Assembly (NCBI GenBank): GCA_036346255.1
Contig: CM070625.1
Location: 34,352,520 to 34,416,519 of the forward strand
Origin: Ampelocalamus luodianensis
Taxonomy: Eukaryota; Streptophyta; Magnoliopsida; Poales; Poaceae
Direction: 5' to 3'
DNA: 64,000 bases
The translations under genes and the position numbers were made by a program. Under the pieces are notes generated by a model that made no database searches, was not told the DNA's origin, and saw only the letters and a program-made list of their open reading frames with translations. Of this stretch, positions 45,876 to 57,071 are shown in pieces (position 1 is the stretch's first letter; every line of letters begins with the position of its first letter).

Positions 45876-46262
45876 TAGACATGGGGAAAAAAATCACCAA
45901 TTCATATCTATCTTCTTTGTCCTTCAACATAGGGACGAAGGGCAGGACGTAGGAAAGCAACAATATAAAGCTTTCTAAAAGAGCTACCGCATGACAAGCT
46001 TAGTAAGAAGCAACAAAATGGAAATGGCGATAGTACCACAGTTGCGCCAAGCGGAGATAAGCAAAGCATCCTTGGGGAATCCATTTGCACAGTTAACTGG
46101 CACATAAGAGATTGTTTAGATAGTCGAGAATTAGACACAATCCCCCTTTGAATAGGAATTTTAGTTTCTACGACAATCCGAAGATGTTGTATCTAATCCC
46201 CCCATCTATCTAAACAATCCATTTTGACGGTTAATCGATGCATGAGGTCTTGTGTTGGCAAG
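45876..46262. other. Region without a supported feature
   Basis: No gene is seen. The segment AATCCCCC near 46140 and 46195 is repeated, and ATCTAAACAATC recurs in inverted form (around 46110 and 46200), which may mark a small degenerate element. Confidence 0.35.
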
Positions 46263-46585
46263 CAATTTTTATTATTTAACCATTTTTAAAATTTATTTTT
46301 ATTAATAACTCCTCACCAACTTTATTTCTAAATCTGATCCTTGTGGTAGCGTGGTCAAACAATGCTGTCATGCCGCTGGTAGTGGAGCGGCGTGACAGTG
46401 TTGTTTGGTCATGCCACCACCCGTGACGTGACAAGAAGTATCATTTAGCTAGACTTATCCCGCGCGTTGCAGTGTCATCTTATCACACACGGGTGGTAGC
46501 GTGGTCAAAAGGTCAGATTTATAAATAAAAATGACGAGAGGTTAATAATAAAAATAAATTAAAAATGGTTAAATAATAAAAATTG
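46263..46585. mobile_element. TIR element (MITE), 323 bp
   Basis: The left end CAATTTTTATTATTTAACC and the reverse complement of the right end agree over about 75 bases with few differences. A direct repeat, GTGGTAGCGTGGTCAAA, lies inside each arm (46344 and 46493). No coding capacity is present. I could not define a clean target duplication, so the superfamily is open. Confidence 0.75.
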
Positions 46586-46981
46586 TTATGTGTAGGTGTG
46601 TGTACAGTCTACCCACTTACCAGTTATAATTCCATCGGTTGTCTCTCGGGGACAAACAGTAGTCGGCCAAATATAACGTATGAGCCGTTGAAAGTTCGAT
46701 CGGACGGCCGAGGATCCACGCAAGTCTGTATATGAGCCGCAGTAGCAAGCGGTAACACCAACCACGGCCAATCTGTTCCATCCACACCAGCAGAACCCCA
46801 GTATTGTGGTGCGCAGGGGCGGAGGGAGAGGGGTTGGCCTGTTAGGTCATCCTTATTCTTGGATAAATTTGCACCGTAACTCGATATATTTTAAAAAAAA
46901 TATTGATGTTGTTAGTGTTATTTAATCCTCATCAAATAAAATTACATAGTGTAACTTATTTGGTCCGCTATAACTTATTTG

Positions 46982-47290
46982 GAAATTTTTGCATATTTAG
47001 CCCTGTAGCAATTTTAAATTTCAAAATAGCCCTTCGAGCTTGAAAATTTCAAAATGGCCTCAGAATAAAGCACGTATCATGGTACCGAGGGCGGCAGCCA
47101 CCGCCTCGGCCGGCGCGGCAGCCAGTGCCCGCGCCCGGGCATGGCAAACGCCCCATTTTTCTGATTTTTTTAAAAAGGAAGAATATCTAAAAATTCTAAA
47201 TAAAAATAAAATAAAAATAAAATTTGGAAAAAAATTAGAATTTTTTCCAAAAATATTAAATATTATTAAAAATAATTAAAAAAATAATAA
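46982..47290 (+). repeat. MULE left TIR
   Basis: It matches the reverse complement of 56765-57071 almost throughout, including GCCCTGTAGCAATTTTAAAT-like sequence, a GC-rich middle (GGCGCGGCAGCC) and an AT-rich inner part. The GC-rich middle differs most between the two copies. Confidence 0.85.
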
Positions 47291-47670
47291 TTTTGAACGA
47301 TCGTTGTCGGCGCCTCTGCCATGTGCTCGCGTCGCAGCGATCGAGCGACGCGCCAAAGAGCTCCCTAATTCGCGGCAGTGCTGCATGCACTGAGCGGCGT
47401 TTAGCTCGCGCGCGTCTTTCCACCAAAGCAAAAAGCGTTTTTGTTTTTCTCTTTAAATCACGTCGAAGTCACATCGCTTCACATCGAGGTCATTCGCCTG
47501 CTTTGGCGCCACGATATGAACGAACGCCACGCAAGAGCGTTGAGGCGCAGCGCGTTTCGCGTTGTGATTAGATTAGGTAATGACGATTTAAATTTTTCTC
47601 TTATTGCGCTTTGTAGCGTTAAGTACGCATTTAGATTTCACTAATCGTTGGTTGTTCTCTATTTGTAGCA

Positions 47671-48980
47671 ATGGCACATACTCTACCACCCCTACTCGAG
47701 GAGGCATGGGACGCCCGAAGATCGCCGCACGGTTGGATCGGTGGCAATGGACCGCCAACTCGTGACACGGGGGCCGAGGGAGACTTGGACGTTGGACGAG
47801 CAGACGCGTTCGAGACTTCGTCAACTGACGACATGCTCGCCGGATGCTGAACATAGGGCAAAACCTCCCGATTGATGCACGCCTTCTTTCCGCTCGTTGA
47901 TCGTTGGCGTCGGAGACCCACACGCCCACTTCCTGGGGAAGATGACCGTGACATCGCAAGACATCGCTTCATTACCAAGCTACCGTTGCGGCCGGCCGCG
48001 GTTGTTCCTCCGAGATCGGTAGACTGAAGGCGTGTCTCCATCATCGCCTCGGGCATCCTATCCCTGAAAGGTCTAAGGGCATTCCGCATGGCTGGCTGCG
48101 TCAATTCATGCATTGCCCGAATGACGCAACGGAGGAGGTGGTTCGATGCCACCTAATTGCATATTTGTTGTTTATTTTCGGTGGGTCATGTTCCCTAGCA
48201 CGTAGGAGACATGGTGTACCCGAGTTATATTCACCTGCGGAGTCCATCGTGGACGCCGACGATGAGGATGTGCCACAAGACATTGGGGTTCACCATGCAT
48301 CGGTTGTATGCATCGCGGCTCTGTCGCGGCGATGCTTCAGCGCTGCCTGAGAACGAGCTCAGTCTTTGTCGCCGCCACACGCTATTACAGTGTGGTCGTA
48401 GGGAGCACTTCGCGGTCGGACGGCCGTACTTCGCCCGCATCCACCCTTACCCGCACACAACATTTCTATGGTTGGGCGGACGACGAGATCCCGTGAAGGC
48501 CCAACCATGGGATCCCGATGGATCAGGCATCACCGGGTGGTCTAGGATAGGCGCGTCGCATATACCCGAGTTCCACAACAATTCGAGGTCCCGCACGAGA
48601 TGATGTAATATAGGCTCCTTGGACGGATGCCTTCGCAGGAGAACGCGTCTCGACGGTTGAGCTTGCTATGCCACCGTGATGCGCATACCGGAGGACAACT
48701 TGTCATCCGGTCTTCTCCCACATGGTTGAGGCCTACAACCCACAACGGTGATGAGGCGATTCGAGCCGCACTGGAGATCCTCGCTCTAGGACGACCGCTT
48801 GCAGGCGCAATACTTGTAAGTACATTGCATTGCTTAATAATGTTGTAGGTCATTTACTCATATGTTATGTCGGTACCATAATTTGTTGTGTTTGTTCCAC
48901 ATGCAGGCAAACGAAGAAGGGCCGCAAGAGCGATGACTGGCTTCAGACGCAGCAGCCGTGGGTAGATGCATGGCAAACGG
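47671..48980 (+). pseudogene. Plant mobile domain (PMD) gene, N-terminal part
   Basis: After a possible intron end (ATTTGTAG) an ATG at 47671 opens MAHTLPPLLEEAWDARRSPH and, with frameshifts, GPRETWTLDEQTRSRLRQL, the start of grass PMD proteins (related to MAIL1/MAIN, Arabidopsis). Later parts are recognisable in other frames: RWVMFPST around 48180-48195, and AATRYYSVVVGS. DDVIWLLGRMPSQ-like sequence lies near 48600, and DWLQTQQPWVDAWQT just before the solo LTR. PMD proteins in plants act in transposon silencing and also occur inside transposons. Numerous indels make this copy inactive. Confidence 0.75.
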
Positions 48981-51900
48981 TGTAACATCCCAAATTTCTG
49001 AGCTTAAAAAAAAATCTTTTAAATAGTTAGTAGGGTGAAATTCACCATTTGGATTTATTTGAATTTAATTTCAAAAGCTTAATATTGGACTTTACAAGCA
49101 AAAACATTTAATGTGAATAATCCCAACATGAACAATAGCCAAAACTATTTTATTTGGGTTCTATGTGCTCAGATATATTTTCTAGATTTTTCTAGAATTT
49201 TTCTGAGTTCATTTGCTATTTTCTATTGCTTATTTGATTTTCTGGTATTTTCTAAAATGAAAAACCTATCTAAAATCTCAGAATCCTCTCGGGCCGAATC
49301 CTCCCGGCCCAACCGCTTTTCCCGCACGCGCAGCCCGCTTGCGGCCCAGCCTCGCGCGAGGCCTCGCCCGCGCGCGCGCGCCGCCTCTGTGCCGCTGACA
49401 TGTGGGCCCCGCCCCTGCGTCGTCCACCTCCGCTCGTCTTCCTCCTCGCGCGAGCCCGCCTCTGTCGCCATTGCCGAAGCCGAGCTTACGTCGACAATGG
49501 GATATCTTCAACAGAACCCCTTCTAGAAAACGTGCTAAATCCTATCTCCTATTCCCCCGCACGTTTTGCCGATAAAAATCTTATCCCGAATCATATTCAA
49601 AATCCGGATTTTCCTTAAGTGTTCATCTCGGACTCTTTTAGGGTTTTTCCCGCCGCCGCCTCCTCGCACCCTCCCGACCCTCTATAAAAGCCCCCCGAGG
49701 TTCGCCTCTCTCCCGCATCGTAAACCCCAAACCCTGTGACCCGAGCCCTCGCGCGCTGCTGCCTCGATTTTCGGTTCTTCACCTTCATCTTCTCCGACGA
49801 GATTCTCCGCCGCAACCGCAGCCGCGAACCCCTCCGACCACACCACCACCTTCGCAAGCCCGTGAGCTACCTCCCGGTGGCACTCACTTGCGGATCCCGC
49901 CGAGCGCTTCGTCCGAACAACACCGTACTTCTCCGCCGCCTCAAGCTCGCCGCCGGCCACCTCAGTGCACCCCGACCACCCGGAGTTGGTCCTTTAGGTG
50001 CGCACAGCCTCACCGCGCCCGAGCTGCCACTCGCGCCGACGAGGAGCCGCTTGCCGTTGTCGCGCGCCATCGCTCGGCCACCGCCGACCGACGTGGCGGC
50101 CGCGTGGCGAGCCACCTCATCACCGATCGGCAAATGATCTCACGTGTCACCTACGTGGCAGCCACGTGGGTATACACGTGGGCTGTCCACCGGGTTCCAG
50201 AGCCCGAGGCTCGGTAGACTTAGTCTACCGTGAGCCGAGCCACCGGCAGTGTGGGACCCACTCGCCGATCAACAAATACCCCGTCCGAACGCGTCCTCAC
50301 GTCGCCACCATGATTAAATCTGATTTTCCTTTAGGAAAATAATTCAGTAAATTCATAAAATCTGATTTTCAGCATTTTATGTAATTTCAATCTTCCAAAG
50401 CTCATAACTTTTGCATCCTAACTCCGATTGAGCCCATTCAAATTTCTAAATTTGTCTAAATTCGAGATCTACCTAATTATTTTTTTATTTAATTTTTGGA
50501 GTTTGTTTTGCTGCTTTTATTTATTTGTTTTGGTTGTTTTGCTTCGTTTGTGCGTAGACGTCGATACTTTGGGGGTTTTTGTCGAAGAAGACTTTAACCA
50601 AGTTCAAGACCAGTACATAGACCTTTTCCAAGGCAAGTCATACCTTTGACCATCTTGAACCCAATTTTTCAAATTACTTTGTGTTGAATTATTGCATTCT
50701 ACTTTAATTATTTATTTAAATGCTTTGGGCATAGTTATTATCCAAATTGTTATCACACCTTGGTCTTGTATGTCATAATTCCTTGTCACCCTAGATTGGT
50801 TATTAGTTGGTAATATTATAGCACCAACGTGGGTTGGTTAGATGCGAGTACAATTGCTTAGTCATGCCACGAGTCACCATCACATGTAAGTTGCAAATAT
50901 TAATTATGACTAAGTGACTATGGAACTGTGTGATAAAACTGTGTGTACTGTGTGCTATTACTCGTGATGGCATGTGTTGCACTAAACCAACTGGGTGGTA
51001 AAAGATTTAGATTGAGGCAAGTGGTGGATACTGTGTGAACCGGTGGCTTTGTGATTGGGATTTATCTGTGGTTTAGTTAGAAAAACTCGAGTCTTGCCTT
51101 GGTCAATTAAGGACTTAACTTTGTGCGCCATTGAACCGAGCTATATCAGATGACCGCATGTCCGTGACAGCCTAACTTAGTAGGTTACGGAGTTTCAACA
51201 TTGGGGTTCGTGGATAGGTTAAGCTTTGTGACATGGGATCGTGTGAATAAAGAACGCCAATGTTGAGACGAAGTTTCCGAACTGCTTTGTTACGATTGGT
51301 GCTAGCTACACTAGTTGTATCGTGTGGGTAAAGTGTACAAACCTCTGCAGAGTGTTAATCAATCTATTCGAATAGCCGCCCCTGGCCATGGACAACGCCG
51401 GGGATTTCACACGAGGGGTAGTGTTCATAAAACTTTGGGGTATGGGACACCGTGTGGCATAAGCTATGTGGTGTGGATCAACTGCTTAGCTTTGTGTCTT
51501 TGTGGAAACAATCTATTAAAATTTATTATTGTCTATTTGTTTCAATTATGCTTTCAATCTATTATTCATATTCAATTGCAAATGTTGCATTTCGCTAAAT
51601 AACCACGTAAGCCATTCCTTTGGAATAAGCCCGCATCTATATGTTGCATTCAGGATGATTTATGAGTACGCTGTGTACTCACGCTTGTTGTAAAACTTGC
51701 GTCCAAACCTACTGAAGTGGAGGAGTCTTCGCCGCTTTCGAGGAGGAGTTTGTGGAAGAAGGTTGATCGCTAGGTCATCGATCCCACGGTTGCTGTGGTG
51801 TGCCATTGAGTTTGCCGAGTTTATTTCGCTCCGCCGCAGATTTCTTTAGTGTTAGCCTGCGTGGCTTAATAAGTTGTAACCCCGACCTTAAGGTCAAAAC

Positions 51901-52043
51901 TCTAAGTTGTTACTCAAACTATTCGCTTATGTTATATTCCGCTTGTGTGGATTGATATTCACCTATGTTACCGCTGTGCACTAGCGTGATCCTCGACTAG
52001 TGCATTATACAGAGGGTCCGCACTGCACTTTTGGGTCCCGGCA
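48981..52043 (+). mobile_element. Solo LTR (gypsy 1 family), 3.06 kb, inside the PMD gene
   Basis: It begins TGTAACATCCCAAATTTCTG and ends GGGTCCCGGCA, matching both edges of the gypsy 1 LTR (30291-32955) read on the other strand. The flanks are AACGG on the left and AACGC on the right, a 5-bp duplication with one change. Removing it rejoins the PMD frame (VDAWQT then ATDSILREARL). It contains no gag, pol or primer-binding site. A GC-rich promoter-like block spans 49270-50290 with TATA-like CTATAAAAG at 49682. Confidence 0.85.
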
Positions 52044-53143
52044 AACGCCACCGATTCCATTTTGCGTGAGGCACGGCTCACGATGAAGGGACTTATGCAG
52101 ACGCACTCGGAGTGGTACGTATGGCACACGCGAACAGAATGACAGCGCCCCGGCCGACATGAAGATCCTACCCACACCGAACGGTTGGGCTTGGGCTCGA
52201 CTCCGCGACTGCAAGCGCACGGCGTGATTTATTCCGCACGCTCAAAGATGTAGTATATTAACCACCCTCCACAATAGGGTTAAGTAGCCAAATTTCGCTT
52301 GTTTCAGAACCATCTAGGTGGACCGGTTGAGAGCGCTCGAGCGCGCCGAGAACTCGAAAGGGGCACGAACAACACGCTGAGCGCTTTTTTCGTGATGAAG
52401 ATACTTGTTGACGATGTTAAGCAAGTCGCTCAGAACATGAGTCGTGGAAGGCCCACCGATGTCGACACGAGGCATCGGAGGAGCATCGTCGCGTAACCTC
52501 ACCCCTCCATCTTCCCGTCCGAGCGAAGTCGACTCAAACGCGCAGAGCATGGGCGCGATCATCTTCGCAAATGCCACGCAGGACCAGACGATGCCGCCGC
52601 CGCCGCAGATGGACCCTACGCTGATCCCGCCTCGCCGTGGAGGGGCCCTACGCCGATGTCGCCGCCATCACCGCGGCGGGAAGACGACATTAGAGAGAGC
52701 ACGGACGCAACCCGGCCACCGAGGTTATCCTGCATTCTTCCTCCCACCCTTCACCGTCGCAATTTCCAATGGGCGACACGGCGCCATGGTATCGGTCCCG
52801 CACACACCGCACTCGCAGCTTCACCCGCAAGGTGAACTGCATCGAGCGCTTCCCGCTTCACCTCGCAGTCGAGCCGAGTTGGTGCCCTTCCGTGATCCTA
52901 TCATGATCCTAATACTTGATCACCGAAGCTGTTGTCAACGCCATCCCGCAGTGATGCCCCCGTGCACGCACTTAACACGGCTGTTGAAGAGCCCCACTAT
53001 GACTTGCGGTATAACCCACGGTCACCTAATAGGCTGATGTTTTCACGGGGCCAAATTCGACAGAGACTCACTACAAAGAACACCGCTGAAGTACCGAGGA
53101 GCAACAAGAGAGTAGTAACATTAGAAGTCTATTATATGTTGTA
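52044..53143 (+). pseudogene. PMD gene, C-terminal part
   Basis: The frame continues as TDSILREARLTMKGLMQ then EWYVWHTRTE, which fits the W-Y-x-x-RTR ending of the PMD core. After a likely intron (about 52230-52305) a low-complexity tail follows: STRGIGGASSRNLTPPSSR, QTMPPPPQMDPTLIPP, and finally LRYNPRSPNRLMFSRG and a stop near 53143. The tail is typical of transposon-borne PMD proteins. Confidence 0.65.
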
Positions 53144-53434
53144 ACTTGTAATCCAGTTGCTTATTTGTGTTGTAATTGCACTTATTTAGTTCATTATCTA
53201 TGTAAGCAGAACAATTTTATCCTCATTCATGAAGGCCCGCGACGCATGGATGAAGAGTGCGAGTACAAACCCAAGTAGAACTGACGCTCTACTTCGCAAG
53301 AACTACATACAATAGAAGAAACACCGCGAAACTAACTAAGTTTACTAATTTGTGAAGCATCTTCTCAACTCTTGCCATAGTGATCCCTGCAACGAGGGCA
53401 AACCAGGTGCTGCCGTAGTGATTGTTTTATTAGA

Positions 53435-53541
53435 AAATTGTTTATTACCACAAGGTTTGAAATACCAGATGCAAGAAAAGTTTTAAATTTGCACACATGT
53501 TCTTACATGTCAGACACAAGTCTAATACTTGGGATGTTTCA
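53435..53541 (-). mobile_element. LTR edge fragment (gypsy 2-like)
   Basis: On the minus strand it reads TGAAACATCCCAAGTATT then GACTTGTGTCTGACATGTAAG, which follows the start of the gypsy 2 LTR. About 100 bases only. Confidence 0.6.
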
Positions 53542-53695
53542 CATAGAAAGTAGTACAGGTTACAACGCAAATGACTACAACACTGGAATCACTACGACCA
53601 ACATGATTTAATACACCGGATAGCTTACGGATACACAGTGCGACGTGACCCGATGAGTCACTTTGGAAAGACAATGATCGCCGCCACAAACTGAT

Positions 53696-54035
53696 TCGAC
53701 GAGTCCGGCAACTTTTCGTAAATACAAGACAACACTCGCTCGTAAGCTTTTAGAAAGACAAGATAAGCATCATACGCCACAAACTATTCTGGAAGACAAG
53801 ACAATACTCGCCGCCAAAAACTTTTCTAAAAGACAAGACAATACTCATGCGCCACAAACTATTCGTAAAGACAAGACAATACTCGCCAAAAAGATTTTCA
53901 GAAGACAAGACAATACTCATACGCTTAAACTTATCGTAAATACAAGACAACACTCGCCTCGCCAAACTTTTCAGAAAAGACAAGACATCACTGCCTCGCT
54001 AAACTTTTCGTAAAGATAAGACAAAGACTCTACCT
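53696..54035. repeat. AAGACAAGACAATACTCG tandem repeat
   Basis: Eight or nine units of about 35-42 bases, each AAGACAAGACAATACTC followed by GCC- or CGC-rich sequence and AAACTTTTC or AAACTATTCG, run up to the promoter of the next gene at 54084. Confidence 0.85.
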
Positions 54036-54083
54036 CGTAGGCTACTCACCGTAACTTAACCATACCGTGACCACCCCCGGGCT

Positions 54084-54089
54084 TATAAA
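54084..54089 (+). promoter_or_regulatory. TATA box of the MULE's second gene
   Basis: TATAAA follows directly on the tandem repeat and stands 74 bases ahead of the ATG at 54158, whose context is CACCATGTC. Confidence 0.65.
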
Positions 54090-54157
54090 GGGGGTGACCC
54101 GCTCGGGAGAGAACACTACACAACCAAACCTAACACTACACAAGAGCTTCCTTCACC

Positions 54158-54910
54158 ATGTCTGGATGGACAAGAGATAGAAGAAGCAATGGGACAAGAT
54201 GACAAAGCAATGGGATGAGATCCGCGACTAGCAAGGGTCGCTGGGAGCGGGACGACTGCAAGGCACGCTGCTGTCTCGGTCCAAAGAAGAGGCGCTTGCT
54301 AGGATGGCAGCTCCGTAGTGAGGCCCCCGAGCAAAGAACCCCATCCCGAACGTTCCAACCGAGCGCTTCGCCGCAAAGACCGCCGAGGGGGAGACGCCGC
54401 TCCGCGGTGCATAGACCCATGCAAGTTCTTCAAGTCTAAGCACCACCTATCCCGGCATGCATGGTTGTGCGAACTACTCCGTGACTATCCCGACCGCCGT
54501 GGGACACACGCAGCTATCGATGCAAATTTCTGAAGGTCCAGCCATGCGATGTTCTTATACCCTTCTCTTCCGAAGTATGCACTAACAACCTCTCTCATCT
54601 ACCCGTAGTCCCCGGATCCGCTATGTGGCTACCGCAAGTGGATCGACCACGAGATCCACCCACATGACCAGTGGACTCTCGACTTCGAGGAGTGGGATGT
54701 CAAAAGGGCCCGCGAGATCAGGGAGGACGAGCGCCGCAACGACGAGCAAAACGAGCGTATACGTCGGGAGACAAAAGCTCATCTCGAGGCGTGCAATCGC
54801 AGGCAGCGCGAGGCTCGCGAGAGGAGCGCGAGAAAAGAGGGAATAGTGCCAAGGCCAAAGAGGCCACGAGGAGTTCAACGCCGAGCTCACAAGGAAGGGA
54901 AAATAGCCCC
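54158..54910 (+). pseudogene. MULE second gene: charged coiled-coil protein, possibly GRF-type
   Basis: The ATG at 54158 opens MSGWTRDRRSN and hits an early stop. Coding-like sequence continues in shifted frames to DPLCGYRKWIDHEIHPHDQW, TLDFEEWDVKRAREIRED and NEQNERI-like charged helix up to about 54840. A short cysteine-containing region followed by C-G-Y-x-x-W-I-D and a charged coil resembles GRF-type zinc-finger proteins of plant transposons. The zinc ligands cannot be fixed because of indels. The function is unknown. Confidence 0.5.
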
Positions 54911-55178
54911 GATCCTCGCAGTAGGTCGGGCCATTCCGTAGTAGTCCTTCGTCCTACCCGCCATGTTTTTTACTATCCCCTAAAGGCATGTATACTTACA
55001 TAGTCCGGATGCTTGTGTCGCACTGTACCGTAGTAGTAGCAAGGATGACTCAAGCAATTAGCCGAACTAGCATGCCATGTGACCACATGTAATGTACCTC
55101 CTTCTGATTCTAATGTACTTCGTTACGCAAGCCTATCTTCCTCTTCTCCTTGAACCCAATCGCAATTTAGGCACATGC
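54911..55178. other. Spacer in the MULE
   Basis: Probable 3' end of the second gene (TAATGTACCTCCTTCTGATT and a near repeat) and upstream sequence of the duplicated promoter. No coding frame is seen. Confidence 0.45.
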
Positions 55179-55257
55179 TATATATGGATGGTTTGGCCGC
55201 CATTCACTCACTCTTTACTTCCTCTTCTCCTTTCTTCCAACTCATATCTTGGCGCAA
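55150..55257 (+). promoter_or_regulatory. Promoter copy 1 (duplicated)
   Basis: TCCTTGAACCCAATCGCAAT, TATA box GCTATATATGG at 55178-55188 and a CT-rich leader match 55484-55580 at roughly 80 percent by eye. The ATG at its end is followed by a stop and the tandem repeat at 55258-55405, so no protein is read from it. Confidence 0.6.
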
Positions 55258-55405
55258 TGATGTGACCCGACGAAAGTTAGCTTTGCGCAGTTGATGTGAC
55301 CCGACGAGTCGGCTTTATGCAGTTGATGTGACCCGACGAGTCGCCTTTATGCTAGCCATTGACCCGACGAGTCGCTTTTGTATTGTTGATGTGACTGACG
55401 AAGTC
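55258..55405. repeat. GATGTGACCCGACGAGTCG tandem repeat
   Basis: About five units of roughly 33 bases, each GTTGATGTGACCCGACGAG then TCG and CTTTATGCA, lie between the two promoter copies. A single related word (GACGTGACCCGATGAGTCA) stands at 53641, upstream of the second gene. Confidence 0.8.
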
Positions 55406-55483
55406 GGGACAAAATCTAAAAGACATCACGCAACACCGCCAAATGATTCCTCCTCATGCCAAACTACTCGCGGATGCGAATAT

Positions 55484-55585
55484 CCTTGAACCCACTGCAA
55501 TTTAGCCATTGTGCTATATATGAATGCTTTGCACCATTCACCTCACTCTTCACTTCCTCTTCCCTTTCTTCCATTCTATAACAAC
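55484..55585 (+). promoter_or_regulatory. Promoter copy 2 (duplicated)
   Basis: The TATA box TATATA at 55515 lies about 70 bases ahead of an ATG at 55586. The sequence repeats promoter copy 1, including the CACTCTTCACTTCCTCTT leader. Confidence 0.6.
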
Positions 55586-56075
55586 ATGTCTTCGGCCTTA
55601 TCTAACTTTCGTGTGAGCACAATTAGAATCAGGCAACAAAGACTCGTGTGCCCTCGCATGTGGATCCAAAAATGTGTTCACCTCGCATACGCCAAACGAA
55701 TCCATCCCGAGTGTTCATGAAGTGTTCAAATCTTACTGGGCACGCCTAATCATCCCAAATGAATTCCATTCAAATAACACGCTCTTTTTCACTTCAAGCC
55801 GCAATTCCTTTTCGTAACACAACATGTCGGTTTTGGCAATACAATGAAGCTACCCCAAGAGTTCGAGATATTGCAATGCAAATTGTCGCTTTACAAGAAG
55901 ACACTGGTGTTGTCGCATTTCGCCCAAAGTGGCTTGACCCTCCGATAAACCAATGCAAATGAAGCTAACAGATTTAAAAGACCGAATGAAAGGATGGAAA
56001 GGGTTGAGAAAATGCTTCGTAAATTACTTCACATAGTTAGTTTTGCGTATTTCTTCTATTATTTCTTGTTCTTGC
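55586..56075 (+). pseudogene. MULE third gene: GRF-type zinc-finger-like protein
   Basis: The ATG at 55586 starts MSSALSNFRVSTIRIRQQRL, then VCPRMWIQKC and a stop. After indels the coding resumes as CPNHPK and later ANEANRFKRPNERMERVEK followed by a hydrophobic stretch (HIVSFAYFFYYFLFL, about 56025-56070). This order (short N-terminus, cysteine-rich part, C-terminal helix and membrane-like tail) is that of plant GRF zinc-finger proteins. Frames are broken. The resemblance is from memory of the family and is not certain. Confidence 0.5.
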
Positions 56076-56764
56076 CAAGTAGAAGTCCATTGTAATAAGA
56101 TTGTAATGTTCACTCTTATCTATGTATCGTAGTCCTTTATAAATAGATCAACTGTCAGGTATCCTCGCATTACATGACGTATGCTTTTGCGTACATTCTT
56201 GTACTTTGGCGATACGACGTTAGCAAAATATTATTCCGAGTCTAACAGATAGTTTTCCGTATACGCTGAAAGTATAGCATATTTGGAATATCCCACAACC
56301 TTCTCTAGACCGCAAATATACCTTTGCTATCAAGATCGCAAACCCTACTTTTTTTCATTTCGCAAACCCTAATCAAATGATCAAGAAAATTGTGCAAAGG
56401 TATATAGAGTATGGAACCACAACATTTCTCGCCCCCAACATTTCAATGTACTCGCTTTAGGCCATCTTCATAATCACAACGAGCGCTTCACCCTTTAATT
56501 GTATTTTGTACAAGCTCCATAAAGTAATATGCTTTAACTCGTCATTTTTAACAAGCGCATCGTAATATCACTTACCTTCCTCCTTACGACTCATTACTAT
56601 CTTAATCGCCCTCGTAAAATTTCTCAAAAATTTAGCGACTACAACAATATACGATTTATCACAAATGTTATTACGAGTTTGACAAATTTTGTGCCCTTCA
56701 TATTCTACAAAAATAACAAACAGATCAACCAACGTTGTCAACACACTTTTATTTTCAAAAATAA
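56076..56764. other. MULE interior before the right TIR
   Basis: AT-rich sequence without a convincing gene. The minus-strand frame at 56568-56774 is AT-driven. It probably includes the 3' end of the third gene. Confidence 0.4.
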
Positions 56765-57071
56765 ATAACATCATACAATAGATATTTAATATTTTTAAAT
56801 TTTTTTAATAATATTTAATATTTTTGAAAAAATTCTAATTTTTTCCAAATTTTATTTAATTTTTTTAAAAAAATTAGAATTTTTTAGATGTTCTTCCTTT
56901 TTTAAAAAAAAAAATTCAAAATGGTGGCGCTCGCCACACCGCGCCGGGCACTGTCGCCGCCTGCACTACTCAAGACGTGCAATCACATAAGACTATTTTT
57001 GAAATTTTCGCTCGAAGAGGGCTATTTTTAAAATTTAAAATTACTACAGGGTCAAATATGCAAAAATATTC
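56765..57071 (-). repeat. MULE right TIR
   Basis: Inverted copy of 46982-47290. Shared blocks include AATATTTAATATTTTTG, AATTCTAATTTTTTCC and the terminal TTTGCATATTTGACC. Confidence 0.85.

Larger units (their letters stand above)
46982..57071. mobile_element. MULE-like element with PMD gene and GRF-like cargo, 10.1 kb
   Basis: Inverted repeats of about 300 bases form the ends (46982-47290 and 56765-57071), both starting GAA(A/T)ATTTTTGCATATTT. Each side is flanked by ACTTATTTG (46973-46981 and 57072-57080), a perfect 9-bp duplication as in Mutator-like elements. Inside are a PMD gene and several small TATA-led genes, but no recognisable MURA transposase. A solo LTR (48981-52043) is nested in it. 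The frames are worn by small indels. I consider the MULE assignment sound from TIR length and duplication, although no transposase confirms it. Confidence 0.8.
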
